From: Paenibacillus flagellatus
GTDB lineage: Bacteria > Bacillota > Bacilli > Paenibacillales > NBRC-103111
Direction of reading: 5' to 3'
DNA: 64,000 nucleotides
Assembly: GCF_003217775.1 (NCBI RefSeq)
Contig: NZ_QJVJ01000009.1
Coordinates: 124,001-188,000, forward strand
A program made the position numbers and the translations under genes. Position 1 is the stretch's first letter, and each line of letters opens with the position of its first letter. Shown here piece by piece: positions 8,604 to 17,118 of the stretch. Below the pieces are notes generated by a model. It saw only the letters and a list, made by a program, of their open reading frames with translations. It searched no databases and was not told where the DNA came from.

Positions 8604-9330
8604 TCTGGTGTACGCGGAGCTGCTCAAGCTGAAGCGGGCGAAAATGTTCCTCGTCAGCGTCATCGGAGCGGCGGCCGCCCCCGTCATGGTATTCATCGGG
8701 TATTTGGACTTGCGGGCGAGAAAGCCGGAGGAGATCGTCACGTTCATGAAGATGTTCTCCGAGACGAACCTGTACGTGACGCTGCTCATCGGAACGCTTC
8801 TGTACGGCGTCATTACGTCTTACGTGTTCCATCGCGAGTATGCCGAAGATACGCTCAAGCATCTGCTCACGATTCCGGTGTCCCGGCTCAGTCTCCTTGC
8901 AAGCAAGCTGGTGCTGCTGTTCCTCTGGATCATGACGTTGACCGTGTTCGCGTGGGGGCTCGTTCTGATTTTCGGCTTGATCGGGCGGATCGAAGGACTG
9001 AGCGCGGACGTCGTGCTGGAATCGCTGAAGCAGTACGCGATCGGGGGAAGCTTGCTGTTCCTGCTCACGACGCCGACCATGTTCGTCACGTTCCTGTTCA
9101 AAAATTACGTGCCGACGATCATCTTCACGGCTGCCGTGACGATGGCGAACGTGGCGCTGGCGAACCGGGAGTACAAGGCGCTGTTCCCTTGGTCGGCGGT
9201 ACAGGTCATCGCCGAGCGGAGCTTCGTGCCGGCGTACCCTCCGCTTTACTCGTATATCGCGGTCGGGGCGGCGTCCGTCGTCGGACTCGTCGCGACGATT
9301 CTTTACTTCCGAAAAGCGGACATTCATTAA
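8587..9330 (+). CDS. ABC transporter permease (YcbO/BcrB-like)
   Basis: About 247 residues with six predicted membrane segments, matching ABC-2 permeases that work with BcrA-type ATPases. The segment FHREYAEDTLKHLLTIPVSR is the cytoplasmic coupling helix of this class. The start is either GTG 8587 or TTG 8596; both overlap the ATPase gene. Together they form the export complex controlled by the upstream two-component system. Confidence 0.82.
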   Translation: MERLVDLVYAELLKLKRAKMFLVSVIGAAAAPVMVFIGYLDLRARKPEEIVTFMKMFSETNLYVTLLIGTLLYGVITSYVFHREYAEDTLKHLLTIPVSRLSLLASKLVLLFLWIMTLTVFAWGLVLIFGLIGRIEGLSADVVLESLKQYAIGGSLLFLLTTPTMFVTFLFKNYVPTIIFTAAVTMANVALANREYKALFPWSAVQVIAERSFVPAYPPLYSYIAVGAASVVGLVATILYFRKADIH

Positions 9331-9347
9331 GTGCGGGAGAGTGAACC

Positions 9348-10175
9348 ATGAACGGGTGGGAAGCGTTTGCGGCCTTTATTCTGGGGCTTGTGGAGGGGCT
9401 GACCGAATTCGTGCCGGTCTCGTCCACCGGCCATATGATTATAGCGGACGATTTCTTGTTCCGCACGAAGGAGATGTTCTCGCCGGAGGTGGCGGTCACG
9501 TTCAAAATCGTCATCCAGCTCGGCTCCATTCTGGCCGTCGTCGTGCTGATGCGGGACCGGTTTCTGCGCCTGCTCGGGCTCGGGGGCGGAGGAGGGCGGC
9601 CGTCGTCGGAGCCGCGGCTGCGACTGCCGCACGTCATCGTCGGCTTGATGCCGGCGGGCATCTTGTACTTGCTGCTCGACGATTACATCGATGCCTACCT
9701 GTTCTCGACCGGTACGGTCGTCGTCGGTCTCGTGCTCGGGGCCGTGCTCATGCTGGCGGCGGACCGGTTCCGTCCGCGCGTCCCGACGACGGAGACGGTC
9801 GACCGGATGACGTACCGGCAGGCGCTCGCCATCGGACTCGTCCAATGCTTGTCGATGTGGCCGGGCTTCTCCCGCTCCGGGTCGACGATTTCGGGCGGGG
9901 TGCTGATGGGGATGAGCCACCGCGCGGCGGCCGATTTCACGTTCATTATGGCCGTGCCGATCATGGCCGGCGTCAGCTTCTTCTCGCTGCTGAAAAACTG
10001 GGAGTTCGTCACGTCGGACGTGCTGGCGTTTTTCGCCGTCGGGTTCGTGAGCGCCTTCGTCTTCGCGATGCTGTCGATCCGCTTCTTCCTGAACATGGTC
10101 AATCGGATCAAGCTCGTTCCGTTCGCGCTTTACCGGCTGGCGCTGGCGGCCGTTATCGCGATCGTGTTTTTGTAA
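9348..10175 (+). CDS. uppP: Undecaprenyl-diphosphatase UppP (BacA)
   Basis: 275 residues, typical for the family. It shows both catalytic motifs: EGLTEFVPVSSTGH near residue 16 and PGFSRSGSTISGG near residue 174. It dephosphorylates undecaprenyl pyrophosphate on the outer membrane face, recycling the lipid carrier of peptidoglycan synthesis; extra copies confer bacitracin resistance. It lies 17 bases after the ABC permease gene, so the two may share a transcript, which fits a cell-envelope antibiotic-resistance theme. A terminator follows. Confidence 0.93.
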   Translation: MNGWEAFAAFILGLVEGLTEFVPVSSTGHMIIADDFLFRTKEMFSPEVAVTFKIVIQLGSILAVVVLMRDRFLRLLGLGGGGGRPSSEPRLRLPHVIVGLMPAGILYLLLDDYIDAYLFSTGTVVVGLVLGAVLMLAADRFRPRVPTTETVDRMTYRQALAIGLVQCLSMWPGFSRSGSTISGGVLMGMSHRAAADFTFIMAVPIMAGVSFFSLLKNWEFVTSDVLAFFAVGFVSAFVFAMLSIRFFLNMVNRIKLVPFALYRLALAAVIAIVFL

Positions 10176-10220
10176 TCGAGATGGGAGCCTTGTCGGTTGT
10201 CCGACTTTCTCGAAGCCTCG

Positions 10221-10248
10221 GCGCAGTCCTTCACGGCCTGCGCTTTTT
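10221..10248 (+). terminator. Intrinsic terminator after uppP
   Basis: GCGCAG (10221-10226) pairs with CTGCGC (10238-10243), then TTTTTG. Confidence 0.75.
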
Positions 10249-10357
10249 GTTTCGTTTTCGCACGGCATTCGGCGATGGCTTGCTTAGGCCGGTTTCGCCT
10301 GGCGGTACAAATGATGGTACAATAGCGGTAAACCTATCCGAACAGGAGTTGAACGCA

Positions 10358-10636
10358 TTGGCGGTTCCTTATACCGAGCAAGAATTGATTACGTTCGTCA
10401 CGGGACGGACGGGCCTTGACGCCGCGGCGGTCCGGCTGGTGCTGAAGCATGCGCAGACCTATATCGACCAAGCGAACGCCCGCTCGAAAGGCGAAGCCGA
10501 AATCGACGGCGACGAGCTGACCGACTACGTGCTGGGCCGGCCGGACGTGAAGCTGAACGAGCTGCAGGTCGAGGCGATTTTGGAGGCGGAGATGGAATTT
10601 CTGATCGACAAGGGCGTCGCCGGCTACGACGACTGA
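10358..10636 (+). CDS. Hypothetical small acidic protein
   Basis: 92 residues from TTG 10358, which has CAGGAG 9 bases upstream. It is acidic and predicted mostly helical, with no membrane segment or cysteine. It contains YVLGRPDVKLNELQVEAILE and ends GVAGYDD. I do not recognise a family. Codon use resembles its neighbours and the ribosome binding site is good, so it is likely real. It is followed after 43 bases by the alkyltransferase-like gene, possibly in one operon. Confidence 0.65.
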   Translation: MAVPYTEQELITFVTGRTGLDAAAVRLVLKHAQTYIDQANARSKGEAEIDGDELTDYVLGRPDVKLNELQVEAILEAEMEFLIDKGVAGYDD

Positions 10637-10679
10637 GAAGCGGGAGGGAAGATCGACCGCCGAAGAGGGGGGAGAGCGT

Positions 10680-10994
10680 ATGGAGCCCTTTACGCGCCGG
10701 GTCATCGACATCATCAAGGGCATTCCGGAAGGCCGCGTCATGACGTACGGGCAAATCGCCGAGATGGCCGGGAGCCGCCGGGGGGCGAGACAGGTCGTGC
10801 GCATTCTGCATTCGTCGAGCCGAGCGCACACGCTGCCGTGGTATCGGGTCGTCAACGCCAAAGGGGAAATCGCGATCCGCGACGAGGAAGGACGCTGGTC
10901 GCAAGCGCAATTGCTGGAGGACGAAGGCGTCGAGGTGGACGATCACGGCCGCATCGACCTGTCCCGCTTCCGGCATCAGCCGGACGGCGACTAG
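10680..10994 (+). CDS. Alkyltransferase-like protein (ATL, MGMT fold without the acceptor cysteine)
   Basis: 104 residues corresponding to the DNA-binding domain of O6-methylguanine-DNA methyltransferase. The helix-turn-helix with GQIAEMAGSRRGARQV is clear, but the active-site PCHR is replaced by PWYR (LPWYRVVN near residue 53), so it cannot accept an alkyl group. ATL proteins bind O6-alkylguanine, flip the base and hand the lesion to nucleotide excision repair. The short length is normal for ATLs. Confidence 0.88.
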   Translation: MEPFTRRVIDIIKGIPEGRVMTYGQIAEMAGSRRGARQVVRILHSSSRAHTLPWYRVVNAKGEIAIRDEEGRWSQAQLLEDEGVEVDDHGRIDLSRFRHQPDGD

Positions 10995-11015
10995 CGGCCG
11001 CCGAGGGGGTCGACG

Positions 11016-11381
11016 CTAGGCGCCGAAACGCTGCAGCGCGATCAGGGCGATCGAGCAGGCGAGCATAAGCGCGGCGTTGGCGGCCATGACGGGCTTGTGC
11101 TTCGCCCGGAACAGATGGGCGTGGATCGCGCCGAGCATCAGGACGCCGAGCAGCGCCGCCGAATAGGAAGCCGCGGCCGGATAGCGGAAGGCCGCGATCA
11201 TGCCGAGCACGCCGAGCAGCTCGAGTACCGCGATGCCCTGCATCATCCACATCGGGTATCGGTATTCGGTCCAATGGCGGACCATCGAGGGAGTCCGGGA
11301 TACTTTCATGTAGACGGACAAGAGGAACATGACGGCCATGATGATTTGCAGCGTAATAACGGTCGTGTGCATTGGGAACAT
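11016..11381 (-). CDS. DoxX-like membrane protein
   Basis: 121 residues with four predicted membrane helices and the DoxX-like pattern (LQIIMAVMFLLSVYMKVS, then VLELLGVLGMIAAF). The family is broad; members take part in respiratory or oxidative-stress membrane complexes, with no activity assignable here. AAGGAG lies 3 bases before ATG 11381 and 12 before ATG 11372, so the start is uncertain. It is divergent from a Crp-family gene; a Crp-geometry palindrome sits just upstream of its promoter. Confidence 0.75.
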   Translation of the reverse strand: MFPMHTTVITLQIIMAVMFLLSVYMKVSRTPSMVRHWTEYRYPMWMMQGIAVLELLGVLGMIAAFRYPAAASYSAALLGVLMLGAIHAHLFRAKHKPVMAANAALMLACSIALIALQRFGA

Positions 11382-11421
11382 CTACTCCTTGTGCGGCGGA
11401 GCGACCCGCCTGTTTTAAGCC

Positions 11422-11465
11422 AGTATAGCGCACGGCGTAGGCGTCGGAATGTAGGCTGGACTACA
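11422..11465 (-). promoter_or_regulatory. doxX-like promoter with Crp-type palindrome at about -42
   Basis: TGTAG-N6-CTACA (11450-11454 and 11461-11465) has the 5-6-5 geometry of Crp/Fnr sites. On the minus strand a -10 TATACT lies at 11427-11422 and a weak -35 TTCCGA at 11449-11444. The palindrome centre falls about 42 bp before the predicted start, the class II activation position. Confidence 0.6.
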
Positions 11466-11495
11466 ACGAGAACGGAAACGAAAGAGGGGAACACG

Positions 11496-12212
11496 CTGGA
11501 CAAGCTGAAATGGTTGTCGAGGATCGATCTTCTCCGGCGGCTCGACCCCGAGGAGCTGAGACGGCTGGAGCCGGAGACGCCGATCGAAACGGTGCCGAAA
11601 GGCGCGCTGATCGCTTCTCCCCATGACGGGCGCCACCGGCTGTACTTGATCAAGGCGGGCTCGGTGCGGCTGTACAAGCTGACGGCGGGAGGCAAGGAGC
11701 TGACGGTCGACTTGCTCGGCGCGGGGCATATTTTCGGAGAGATCGGGACGTTCACGACGGGCTCCGACAATTTGTACGCGGAGGCGAGGGAGACGAGCGT
11801 CATTTGCTCGATCGATAAAGCCCGGTTCGACCGGCTGATCGGCGAGCATCCGCAGCTGGCCCTCCATTTCATCGAAATCGTCTCAAACCGGTTGAAGGAA
11901 GTGGAGGAGATGATGGAGCGGATGGCTTACGGAAGCGTGCGCCAGCGGCTTCTTTTTTTGCTGGGCAAATTGACGGACAAGTACGGGACGGCGCTTCCGG
12001 CGGAGGCGAACGGAGGCGGCGAGCCGGGATGGGTCCGGCTGGACGTCGGCCTGACGCACCAGGAGCTGGCCGCCATGGCGGGCAGCATCCGCGAGACGGT
12101 GACGGATGCCCTGAACGCCTTAGCCGCGGACGGCATCGTGTCGAAGGAAGGGCTCCGGAAGCCGCTGCGCGTACATCGGGAGCGGCTTCGGGCGGCCATG
12201 GAGGAAGGGTAG
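11496..12212 (+). CDS. Crp/Fnr family transcriptional regulator
   Basis: About 238 residues: cyclic-nucleotide-binding-type beta barrel (about 15-130, with AGSVRLYKL and GHIFGEIGTF), dimer helix, and C-terminal winged helix with the recognition motif LTHQELAAMAGSIRETVTDAL. There is no N- or C-terminal cysteine cluster, so it is unlikely to bind Fe-S, and the cAMP-contacting arginine is not evident; the ligand is unknown. No ATG/GTG/TTG fits the ribosome site; the CTG at 11496, 6 bases after AGAGGGG, is the best start and is an inference. Confidence 0.82.
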   Translation: MDKLKWLSRIDLLRRLDPEELRRLEPETPIETVPKGALIASPHDGRHRLYLIKAGSVRLYKLTAGGKELTVDLLGAGHIFGEIGTFTTGSDNLYAEARETSVICSIDKARFDRLIGEHPQLALHFIEIVSNRLKEVEEMMERMAYGSVRQRLLFLLGKLTDKYGTALPAEANGGGEPGWVRLDVGLTHQELAAMAGSIRETVTDALNALAADGIVSKEGLRKPLRVHRERLRAAMEEG

Positions 12213-12220
12213 AAGGGCAT

Positions 12221-12271
12221 AAAAAGACGAAGCGAACGGCTCCATGGAGGAATCGTTCGCTTCGTCTTTTT
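12221..12271. terminator. Bidirectional terminator between the Crp gene and mqnD
   Basis: AAAAAGACGAAGCGAACG (12221-12238) is complementary to CGTTCGCTTCGTCTTTTT (12254-12271): an 18-bp perfect stem with A/T tracts on both sides, serving the two converging genes. Confidence 0.92.
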
Positions 12272-12289
12272 ATACCCGTAAGGGTGCCA

Positions 12290-13132
12290 TCATCTTCTCA
12301 GCAGGCCCAAGTCGAACGCCGGCACGAGTCCTTCCGCCGCCGCTCGGCCGAGCAGCGCGTGGACGGCCTCGTATCCGCTGTCGCCCAGATCGGCGGTGAA
12401 CTCGTTCACGTATAAATCGATATGCGCCTGGACGACGTCCGGAGCAAGCTCTTGCGAATGGCTCAGCACGTACTCGCGCGACGCCTCCGGATGCGCCCAG
12501 GCGTATTCGACGGACGCCCGCGCCCAGCCGGCGATCGCCTCGAGATCGAGGGAGCGGCGCGCGACGATCGCGCCGAGCGGGATCGGCAGGCCGGTATCGG
12601 CCTCCCACCAGCTGCCCAGATCGGCCAGCATCGTCAGCCCGTAGGCCGGATAGGTGAATCGGGCTTCGTGGATGACGAGGCCCGCGTCGATCCGCCCGTC
12701 GCGCACCGCCGGCATAATTTCGTGGAACGGCATGACGACGATGTCGCCGACGCCTCCCGGCACTTGCTGCGCGGCCCACAGCCGGAACAGCAGATAAGCG
12801 GTGGAGCGCTCGCTCGGCACGGCCACCCGCCGGCCGGTGAGCGCCGCCGGGCCGCGCTCGGCGGCATCGGGGCTCGCCGTCAGCACGAGCGGTCCGCAGC
12901 CGCGGCCCAAGGCGCCGCCGCAAGGCAGCAGCGCGTACTCGGACAGCACCCAGGGGAGCGCCGCGTACGAAATTTTGAGCACGTCCGGACCGTCCGGCCG
13001 CGTGGCCAACGTGTTCGTAATATCGATGTCCGCATACGTGACGTCTAGCTTCGGCGCGCCGGGCACGAGCCCGTGCACCCAGGCGTGGAATACGAACGTG
13101 TCGTTCGGACAGGGGGAAAAGGCGATTTTCAT
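12290..13132 (-). CDS. mqnD: 1,4-dihydroxy-6-naphthoate synthase (futalosine pathway, MqnD)
   Basis: 280 residues, normal length. The N-terminus carries SPCPNDTFVFHAW, the signature of MqnD, and the body has the periplasmic-binding-protein-like fold (PLGAIVARR, GRIDAGLVIHEARFTY). The enzyme converts cyclic dehypoxanthine futalosine to 1,4-dihydroxy-6-naphthoate in menaquinone biosynthesis. It overlaps the futalosine hydrolase gene by four bases (ATGA), so the two are translationally coupled. A menaquinone route matches the NDH-2, CcdC and Fnr genes elsewhere in the window. Confidence 0.93.
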   Translation of the reverse strand: MKIAFSPCPNDTFVFHAWVHGLVPGAPKLDVTYADIDITNTLATRPDGPDVLKISYAALPWVLSEYALLPCGGALGRGCGPLVLTASPDAAERGPAALTGRRVAVPSERSTAYLLFRLWAAQQVPGGVGDIVVMPFHEIMPAVRDGRIDAGLVIHEARFTYPAYGLTMLADLGSWWEADTGLPIPLGAIVARRSLDLEAIAGWARASVEYAWAHPEASREYVLSHSQELAPDVVQAHIDLYVNEFTADLGDSGYEAVHALLGRAAAEGLVPAFDLGLLRR

Positions 13133-13788
13133 CGTAGCACCTCCAGAAGTACGGCGCTCGCCGCCTCGAGCGACTGCAGCGCCTCGCCGATTCGCCAGGC
13201 GGCCCGGTCGCGCGGACCGACCGCGTTGGAGACGGCGCGAATTTCGAGCGCCGGCACGCCGCGATCGAGGGCGGCGACGGCGACGCCGTAGCCCTCCATC
13301 GCCTCGGCGGCGGCGCCGGGCACCCGCGAGGCAAGCTCAGCGGCGGTCGCCGCCGTGCCCGTCGCGGTCGAGACGGTGAGCACCGCGCCGGCGCAGGCGG
13401 CGAGCCCGGCCGCTTGCAGCGCCCCCGTCAGCCGGGCCGCCAAGCCGGCGTCGACCGGGACGCGGGCGGAGCCGAAGCCGAGCTCGTCGACGGTGCGGAA
13501 GCCTTCGGCGGTTTCCGCGCCGAGATCGGCGGCGACGATGGCGTCCGCGACGACGAGCGAGCCGACGGCGGCCCGGCCAGGGAAGCCGCCGCCGATGCCG
13601 GCGCTGACGACGAGCGCGTAGTCGCCGGCGGCGAGCGCGGCCGCCGTGCGGGCCGCGGCGGAGGCCGGTCCGACGCCGGCGAGCCGCACGTCGACGCCGT
13701 CGGCGCCGTTCAGCCCGCGCAGCACGGCGTCCCGCTCGGCTTCGACGGCGGTCATCATCAGGATGCGTCTTGCGGGTTCGGGACGCAT
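13129..13788 (-). CDS. mqnB: Futalosine hydrolase (MqnB)
   Basis: 219 residues of the nucleoside phosphorylase/hydrolase fold. It begins RILMMTAVEAERDAV and has the purine-binding VSAGIGGGFPG segment near residue 62 and AAEAMEGYGVAVAAL near residue 175, where the glutamate-methionine-glutamate pattern binds ribose. It splits futalosine into dehypoxanthine futalosine and hypoxanthine. The base composition is very GC- and alanine-rich. AAGGAG lies 10 bases before the ATG. mqnD follows with a 4-bp overlap; mqnA, mqnC and later genes are not in this window. Confidence 0.9.
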   Translation of the reverse strand: MRPEPARRILMMTAVEAERDAVLRGLNGADGVDVRLAGVGPASAAARTAAALAAGDYALVVSAGIGGGFPGRAAVGSLVVADAIVAADLGAETAEGFRTVDELGFGSARVPVDAGLAARLTGALQAAGLAACAGAVLTVSTATGTAATAAELASRVPGAAAEAMEGYGVAVAALDRGVPALEIRAVSNAVGPRDRAAWRIGEALQSLEAASAVLLEVLR

Positions 13789-14018
13789 GAGGGTTCATCT
13801 CCTTGTGAACGATAGGAAGCTTCGTGTTCCATTGTACCACAACCTGTCCGGGAGAGGTCGTGACGAAGCGGTGGCGCTGCGGTGCGGCGGCCGGGACGGT
13901 CGGCTTCGGTCTCGATCTCCGGCGTCCGCCGCTTGTCCGATTTGTTCAATCCGGGGCGGTCATTCTCGATTATACTGCAAGTATAGACCCGTTTCGGGAA
14001 CAGAGAGGAGCCGATATC

Positions 14019-14417
14019 ATGTCCGTCCTGCAAGCGTTGACCGTAACCGTCACGATCGCTCGCCCGCCGCAAGAGGTGTACGACTATGCGCGAGAGGAGC
14101 GCAACTTTGCGGCTTGGACGACCTCGTTCAGCCGTTCGATCCGCCAAGAGGACGACTGGTGGATCGTCGAAACGGATGAAGACCCCGTGTACATCCGCTT
14201 TGTGCCGCGAAACGACTACGGCATCCTGGACCATGAGGCGCGGGTTGGCGACGGTTCCATCGTCTGGAACCGGATGCGCGTCGTGCCGAACGGGTCGGGC
14301 TCCGAAGTGCTGTTCACGCTGTTCCGCCAGCCCGACGTGTCGGAGGCGAAATTCGCCGAAGACGCCGGCATGGTGCGGCGCGACTTGGAGACGCTGCGGC
14401 GCGTGCTGGAGGGGTGA
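14019..14417 (+). CDS. SRPBCC family protein (START-like fold)
   Basis: 132 residues. The pattern of an N-terminal strand (LTVTVTIARPPQEVYDYARE), then a two-helix segment and a long C-terminal helix (DLETLRRVLEG) is that of polyketide cyclase/dehydrase-like proteins that bind hydrophobic ligands. A GAGGAG site 7 bases before ATG 14019 fixes the start; the open frame extends upstream without a usable site. Ligand and role are unknown. It stands alone next to the lower-GC stretch. Confidence 0.75.
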   Translation: MSVLQALTVTVTIARPPQEVYDYAREERNFAAWTTSFSRSIRQEDDWWIVETDEDPVYIRFVPRNDYGILDHEARVGDGSIVWNRMRVVPNGSGSEVLFTLFRQPDVSEAKFAEDAGMVRRDLETLRRVLEG

Positions 14418-15008
14418 CTTGTCCAGCACGGAATAGGAAAAGACGGGTATATCCGCCTTGTGCGGCCTGCCCGGCTTTTTACATTTGCGGATTCGCCAAT
14501 GCTCTGTTGCGCCTGCCGAATTACCCCCGAAGGGGAACGAAAAGGGATAACGCCGGACGATTTGAAGCACCTTTCGCCCGCACGATAATTAAGAAGAACC
14601 GGGTTTCATGGCGAGTTTTGTGTTCTTTCCTGGGGTGGTCAAGAACAACGCCCTTATTCATTGCCGGCTAAACCTATGGGATCGGAGGAAAACGGACGAC
14701 GCATACCGGTTGTTTGATTTAGTGAAGGTGAAGGAATTTGTGGAGATTCCGGAAGGCTTTGAGACGACGGGATAGGTCATTACGAATTTTAAAACCGCGC
14801 TCGACATGTTAAAAATAGAAGGAAAGGGAAGAGCGGATAGAGGTTATTAGAAGGGCGGGTATTTTGTCGGGGCAGCTTGCGGAAGAGGTATAGTGAAAAG
14901 GACTTGTTTTCATTTCTTTGTGTTACACTCGACCGTCCGGAATATATCAAGGGTCTTCCATAGCCCAAGCTTTACATGCGAACGTGCGTGCTCTACAGTA
15001 TATGGTAA
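14418..15008. other. Lower-GC intergenic stretch with probable gene remnants
   Basis: No intact gene is seen in about 590 bases. From about 14665 to 14850 composition becomes AT-rich and one frame reads protein-like text (AYRLFDLVKVKEFVEIPEGF, 14701-14760) up to a TAG at 14773-14775, continuing after the stop as VITNFKTALDMLKIEGKG. This looks like a decayed gene. I cannot name it. Confidence 0.45.
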
Positions 15009-16484
15009 TTGAATTGGAAAGAGGCGATGGAACGATTGAACCCATTCCCAATCGATATCCCGGACAATCACGGTCTTTCCTCGGCAGCACTTTCACGTTT
15101 TTTTGATAAGATCGAACAGCATGGTTTGCCGATGAACAGCTTTATGCTGCTTCAAGACGGCCATGTCACTGCGCGGATGTGGCGTACCCCCTATCGACCG
15201 GATCGCCCGCAACTGCTGTATTCGCTTAGCAAAAGTGTTACCTCCATAGCTGTTGGCATAGCGGTGGATAGCGGATACGTTAAACTGGAGGATCCCGTTA
15301 TCCAGTTTTTCCCCGAACGGTGTCCGGAAAAGATCTCGGACAATTTGGCGAACATGACGGTCCACCATCTTCTTTCGATGAATACGGGGCATAGCGCTAA
15401 TATTTACAAGGCCGTTACCGGAGAGAAGGATTGGGTTCGCTCGTTTTTATCCTTAGAGGTACAGTTTGAGCCGGGGAGCCACTATTCGTATAATACGCCC
15501 GCTACTTATATGCTATCGGCTATCCTGGAGCGAGCGACCGGCCAACATTTAGTCGATTTCTTAATGCCTCGATTGTTCGAGCCTCTAGGAATCGAACGCC
15601 CGGTTTGGGAAACTTGTCCCATGGGCATTGCCGCAGGCGGGATGGGGCTGAGCCTGACAACTGAAAGCGTAGCCAAATTTGGTCAAATGCTGTTGGACAA
15701 AGGGAAGGTCGACGGCAAAACGATTGTGTCCGAGTCTTATGTGGCTAGGGCTACACGGGAACAGAGCGACAATCGTCGAGGGGCGACTGAAATCGATTCC
15801 GCTCAAGGCTACGGCTACCAATTTCATTTAGGCCGCAGAGGCTGTTTCCGAGGCGCCGGTGCGTTCGGCCAGCTTTGCTTCGTGGTCCCTGAACAACGTA
15901 TAGTTATTGCGGCTACGGCGGCTTTTGGCAAGGGGCAAAGCCAGACATTGCTCGACTTGATCTACGAACATATCATCGATGAATGGAATGGAAGCCATAC
16001 CGCTCGATTGCATACGGGAGACAGTGCCGTTCTCCGGCAACGTCTTGCCGGTTTGAAATATCCGGTGCCGGACGCCCGCCCGATTCCGGTCGATTTACCG
16101 AGTCTGGATGGCGTCTGGTACAGGCTGGAGGATAACCCGGAGAAGCTGGATAAACTCGGTTTTGCCCGTTTAGGAGAACGTTTGGAGGTTCGGCTTTGCT
16201 ACGGGGAGCGGGAGCGGCGCGCACTCGTATTGGACTTCCGGGCTCCCTTGCATCAATTCGATAGGTATGTTAAAGACTTGGCCATACACCGGCAAGAGGT
16301 TGTCGCCTTTGCCGGCTGGGATGACGGCACGACGTTGAATTTGACCTTACTGTACATCGAAACCCCATACTGCGTGAACTACAAAATACGATTTCAAGCT
16401 GGAGGCATGGATCTTCATTTTCATAAAAATGTATCCATGACTTTCACGGACTACCGGGTCTCGGGGTTTCTCGTGTCCAGCTAG
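15009..16484 (+). CDS. Serine hydrolase, beta-lactamase/class C family
   Basis: Up to 491 residues. The catalytic S-x-x-K is SLSK (S72, K75 counting from the TTG at 15009), the second motif is YN at 161-162 (SYNTPATYML), and a C-terminal beta-rich extension of about 120 residues follows the hydrolase domain. No signal peptide is evident, so it is probably cytoplasmic, as in other esterase/peptidase-like members. The start is uncertain: TTG 15009, ATG 15027, or TTG 15039, which is best spaced from AAAGAGG. GC content is visibly lower than in flanking genes, suggesting recent acquisition. Confidence 0.8.
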   Translation: MNWKEAMERLNPFPIDIPDNHGLSSAALSRFFDKIEQHGLPMNSFMLLQDGHVTARMWRTPYRPDRPQLLYSLSKSVTSIAVGIAVDSGYVKLEDPVIQFFPERCPEKISDNLANMTVHHLLSMNTGHSANIYKAVTGEKDWVRSFLSLEVQFEPGSHYSYNTPATYMLSAILERATGQHLVDFLMPRLFEPLGIERPVWETCPMGIAAGGMGLSLTTESVAKFGQMLLDKGKVDGKTIVSESYVARATREQSDNRRGATEIDSAQGYGYQFHLGRRGCFRGAGAFGQLCFVVPEQRIVIAATAAFGKGQSQTLLDLIYEHIIDEWNGSHTARLHTGDSAVLRQRLAGLKYPVPDARPIPVDLPSLDGVWYRLEDNPEKLDKLGFARLGERLEVRLCYGERERRALVLDFRAPLHQFDRYVKDLAIHRQEVVAFAGWDDGTTLNLTLLYIETPYCVNYKIRFQAGGMDLHFHKNVSMTFTDYRVSGFLVSS

Positions 16485-16503
16485 CGAACTTTCTCGTTAA
16501 CCC

Positions 16504-16519
16504 TGACAGTCGGTTGTCA
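16504..16519. promoter_or_regulatory. Inverted repeat upstream of the GyrI-like gene
   Basis: TGACA (16504-16508), six bases, TGTCA (16515-16519) lies about 75 bp before the start codon. It may be an operator; no regulator is assigned. Confidence 0.35.
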
Positions 16520-16594
16520 AGTTTCCGGGGCTATACTGGTGACGTTGACCGTTGGCAGAACGGGCACGAACCTACGACGAAACGGGGAAAGAAT

Positions 16595-17071
16595 ATGGAT
16601 ATCAGACAGGCGCATCGAGCGGGCTTCGAGCTGGCCGGAATCACGGTACGGACGAACAACAAGCGGGAGAGCGGCGCGCAAGGGGAATTGCCGAAGCTGT
16701 GGGAGCGCTTCTATCGTGACGGAACGGCCCAAGCGGCGGGCGATTCGCGCATCTATGCGTTGTACACGGAGTACGAGAGGGAGCATCACGGCGACTATAC
16801 GGTGTTGGTAGGATTCGAAAGGAAGGAAGGCATGCGTCCCGAAGGCGGGGTCGTCAAGCAAGTGCCGGAGGCCGACTACCTCGTCTTCCGATCGGAGAAA
16901 GGACCGGTTTACCGCGTCGTGGCGGAGGCGTGGGGGCGTATATGGGACTACTTCGAGACATCGAGTATCCGGCGTACGTATACGGGCGATTTCGAGGTGT
17001 ACGAGGCGTCCGCCGACCCGAACGAGGCGATTGTGGACATTTACGTGGCGGTGGACGTATCGGATTCGTAA
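16595..17071 (+). CDS. GyrI-like / effector-binding domain protein
   Basis: 158 residues from ATG 16595, preceded by GGGGAAAG. It is a stand-alone small-molecule-binding domain (AraC effector-binding/GyrI-like fold): FELAGITVRTNN at the N-terminus, DYTVLVGFE in the middle and the C-terminal FEVYEASADPNEAIVDIYVA. Such proteins sequester or hydrolyse hydrophobic compounds. An AraC-type regulator gene follows after 47 bases in the same direction, so the pair may act together. Confidence 0.8.
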   Translation: MDIRQAHRAGFELAGITVRTNNKRESGAQGELPKLWERFYRDGTAQAAGDSRIYALYTEYEREHHGDYTVLVGFERKEGMRPEGGVVKQVPEADYLVFRSEKGPVYRVVAEAWGRIWDYFETSSIRRTYTGDFEVYEASADPNEAIVDIYVAVDVSDS

Positions 17072-17118
17072 GAAATCGGGAATGCAAGCGAAGTTCGAGA
17101 TCGATGGGAGGAAGTGTC

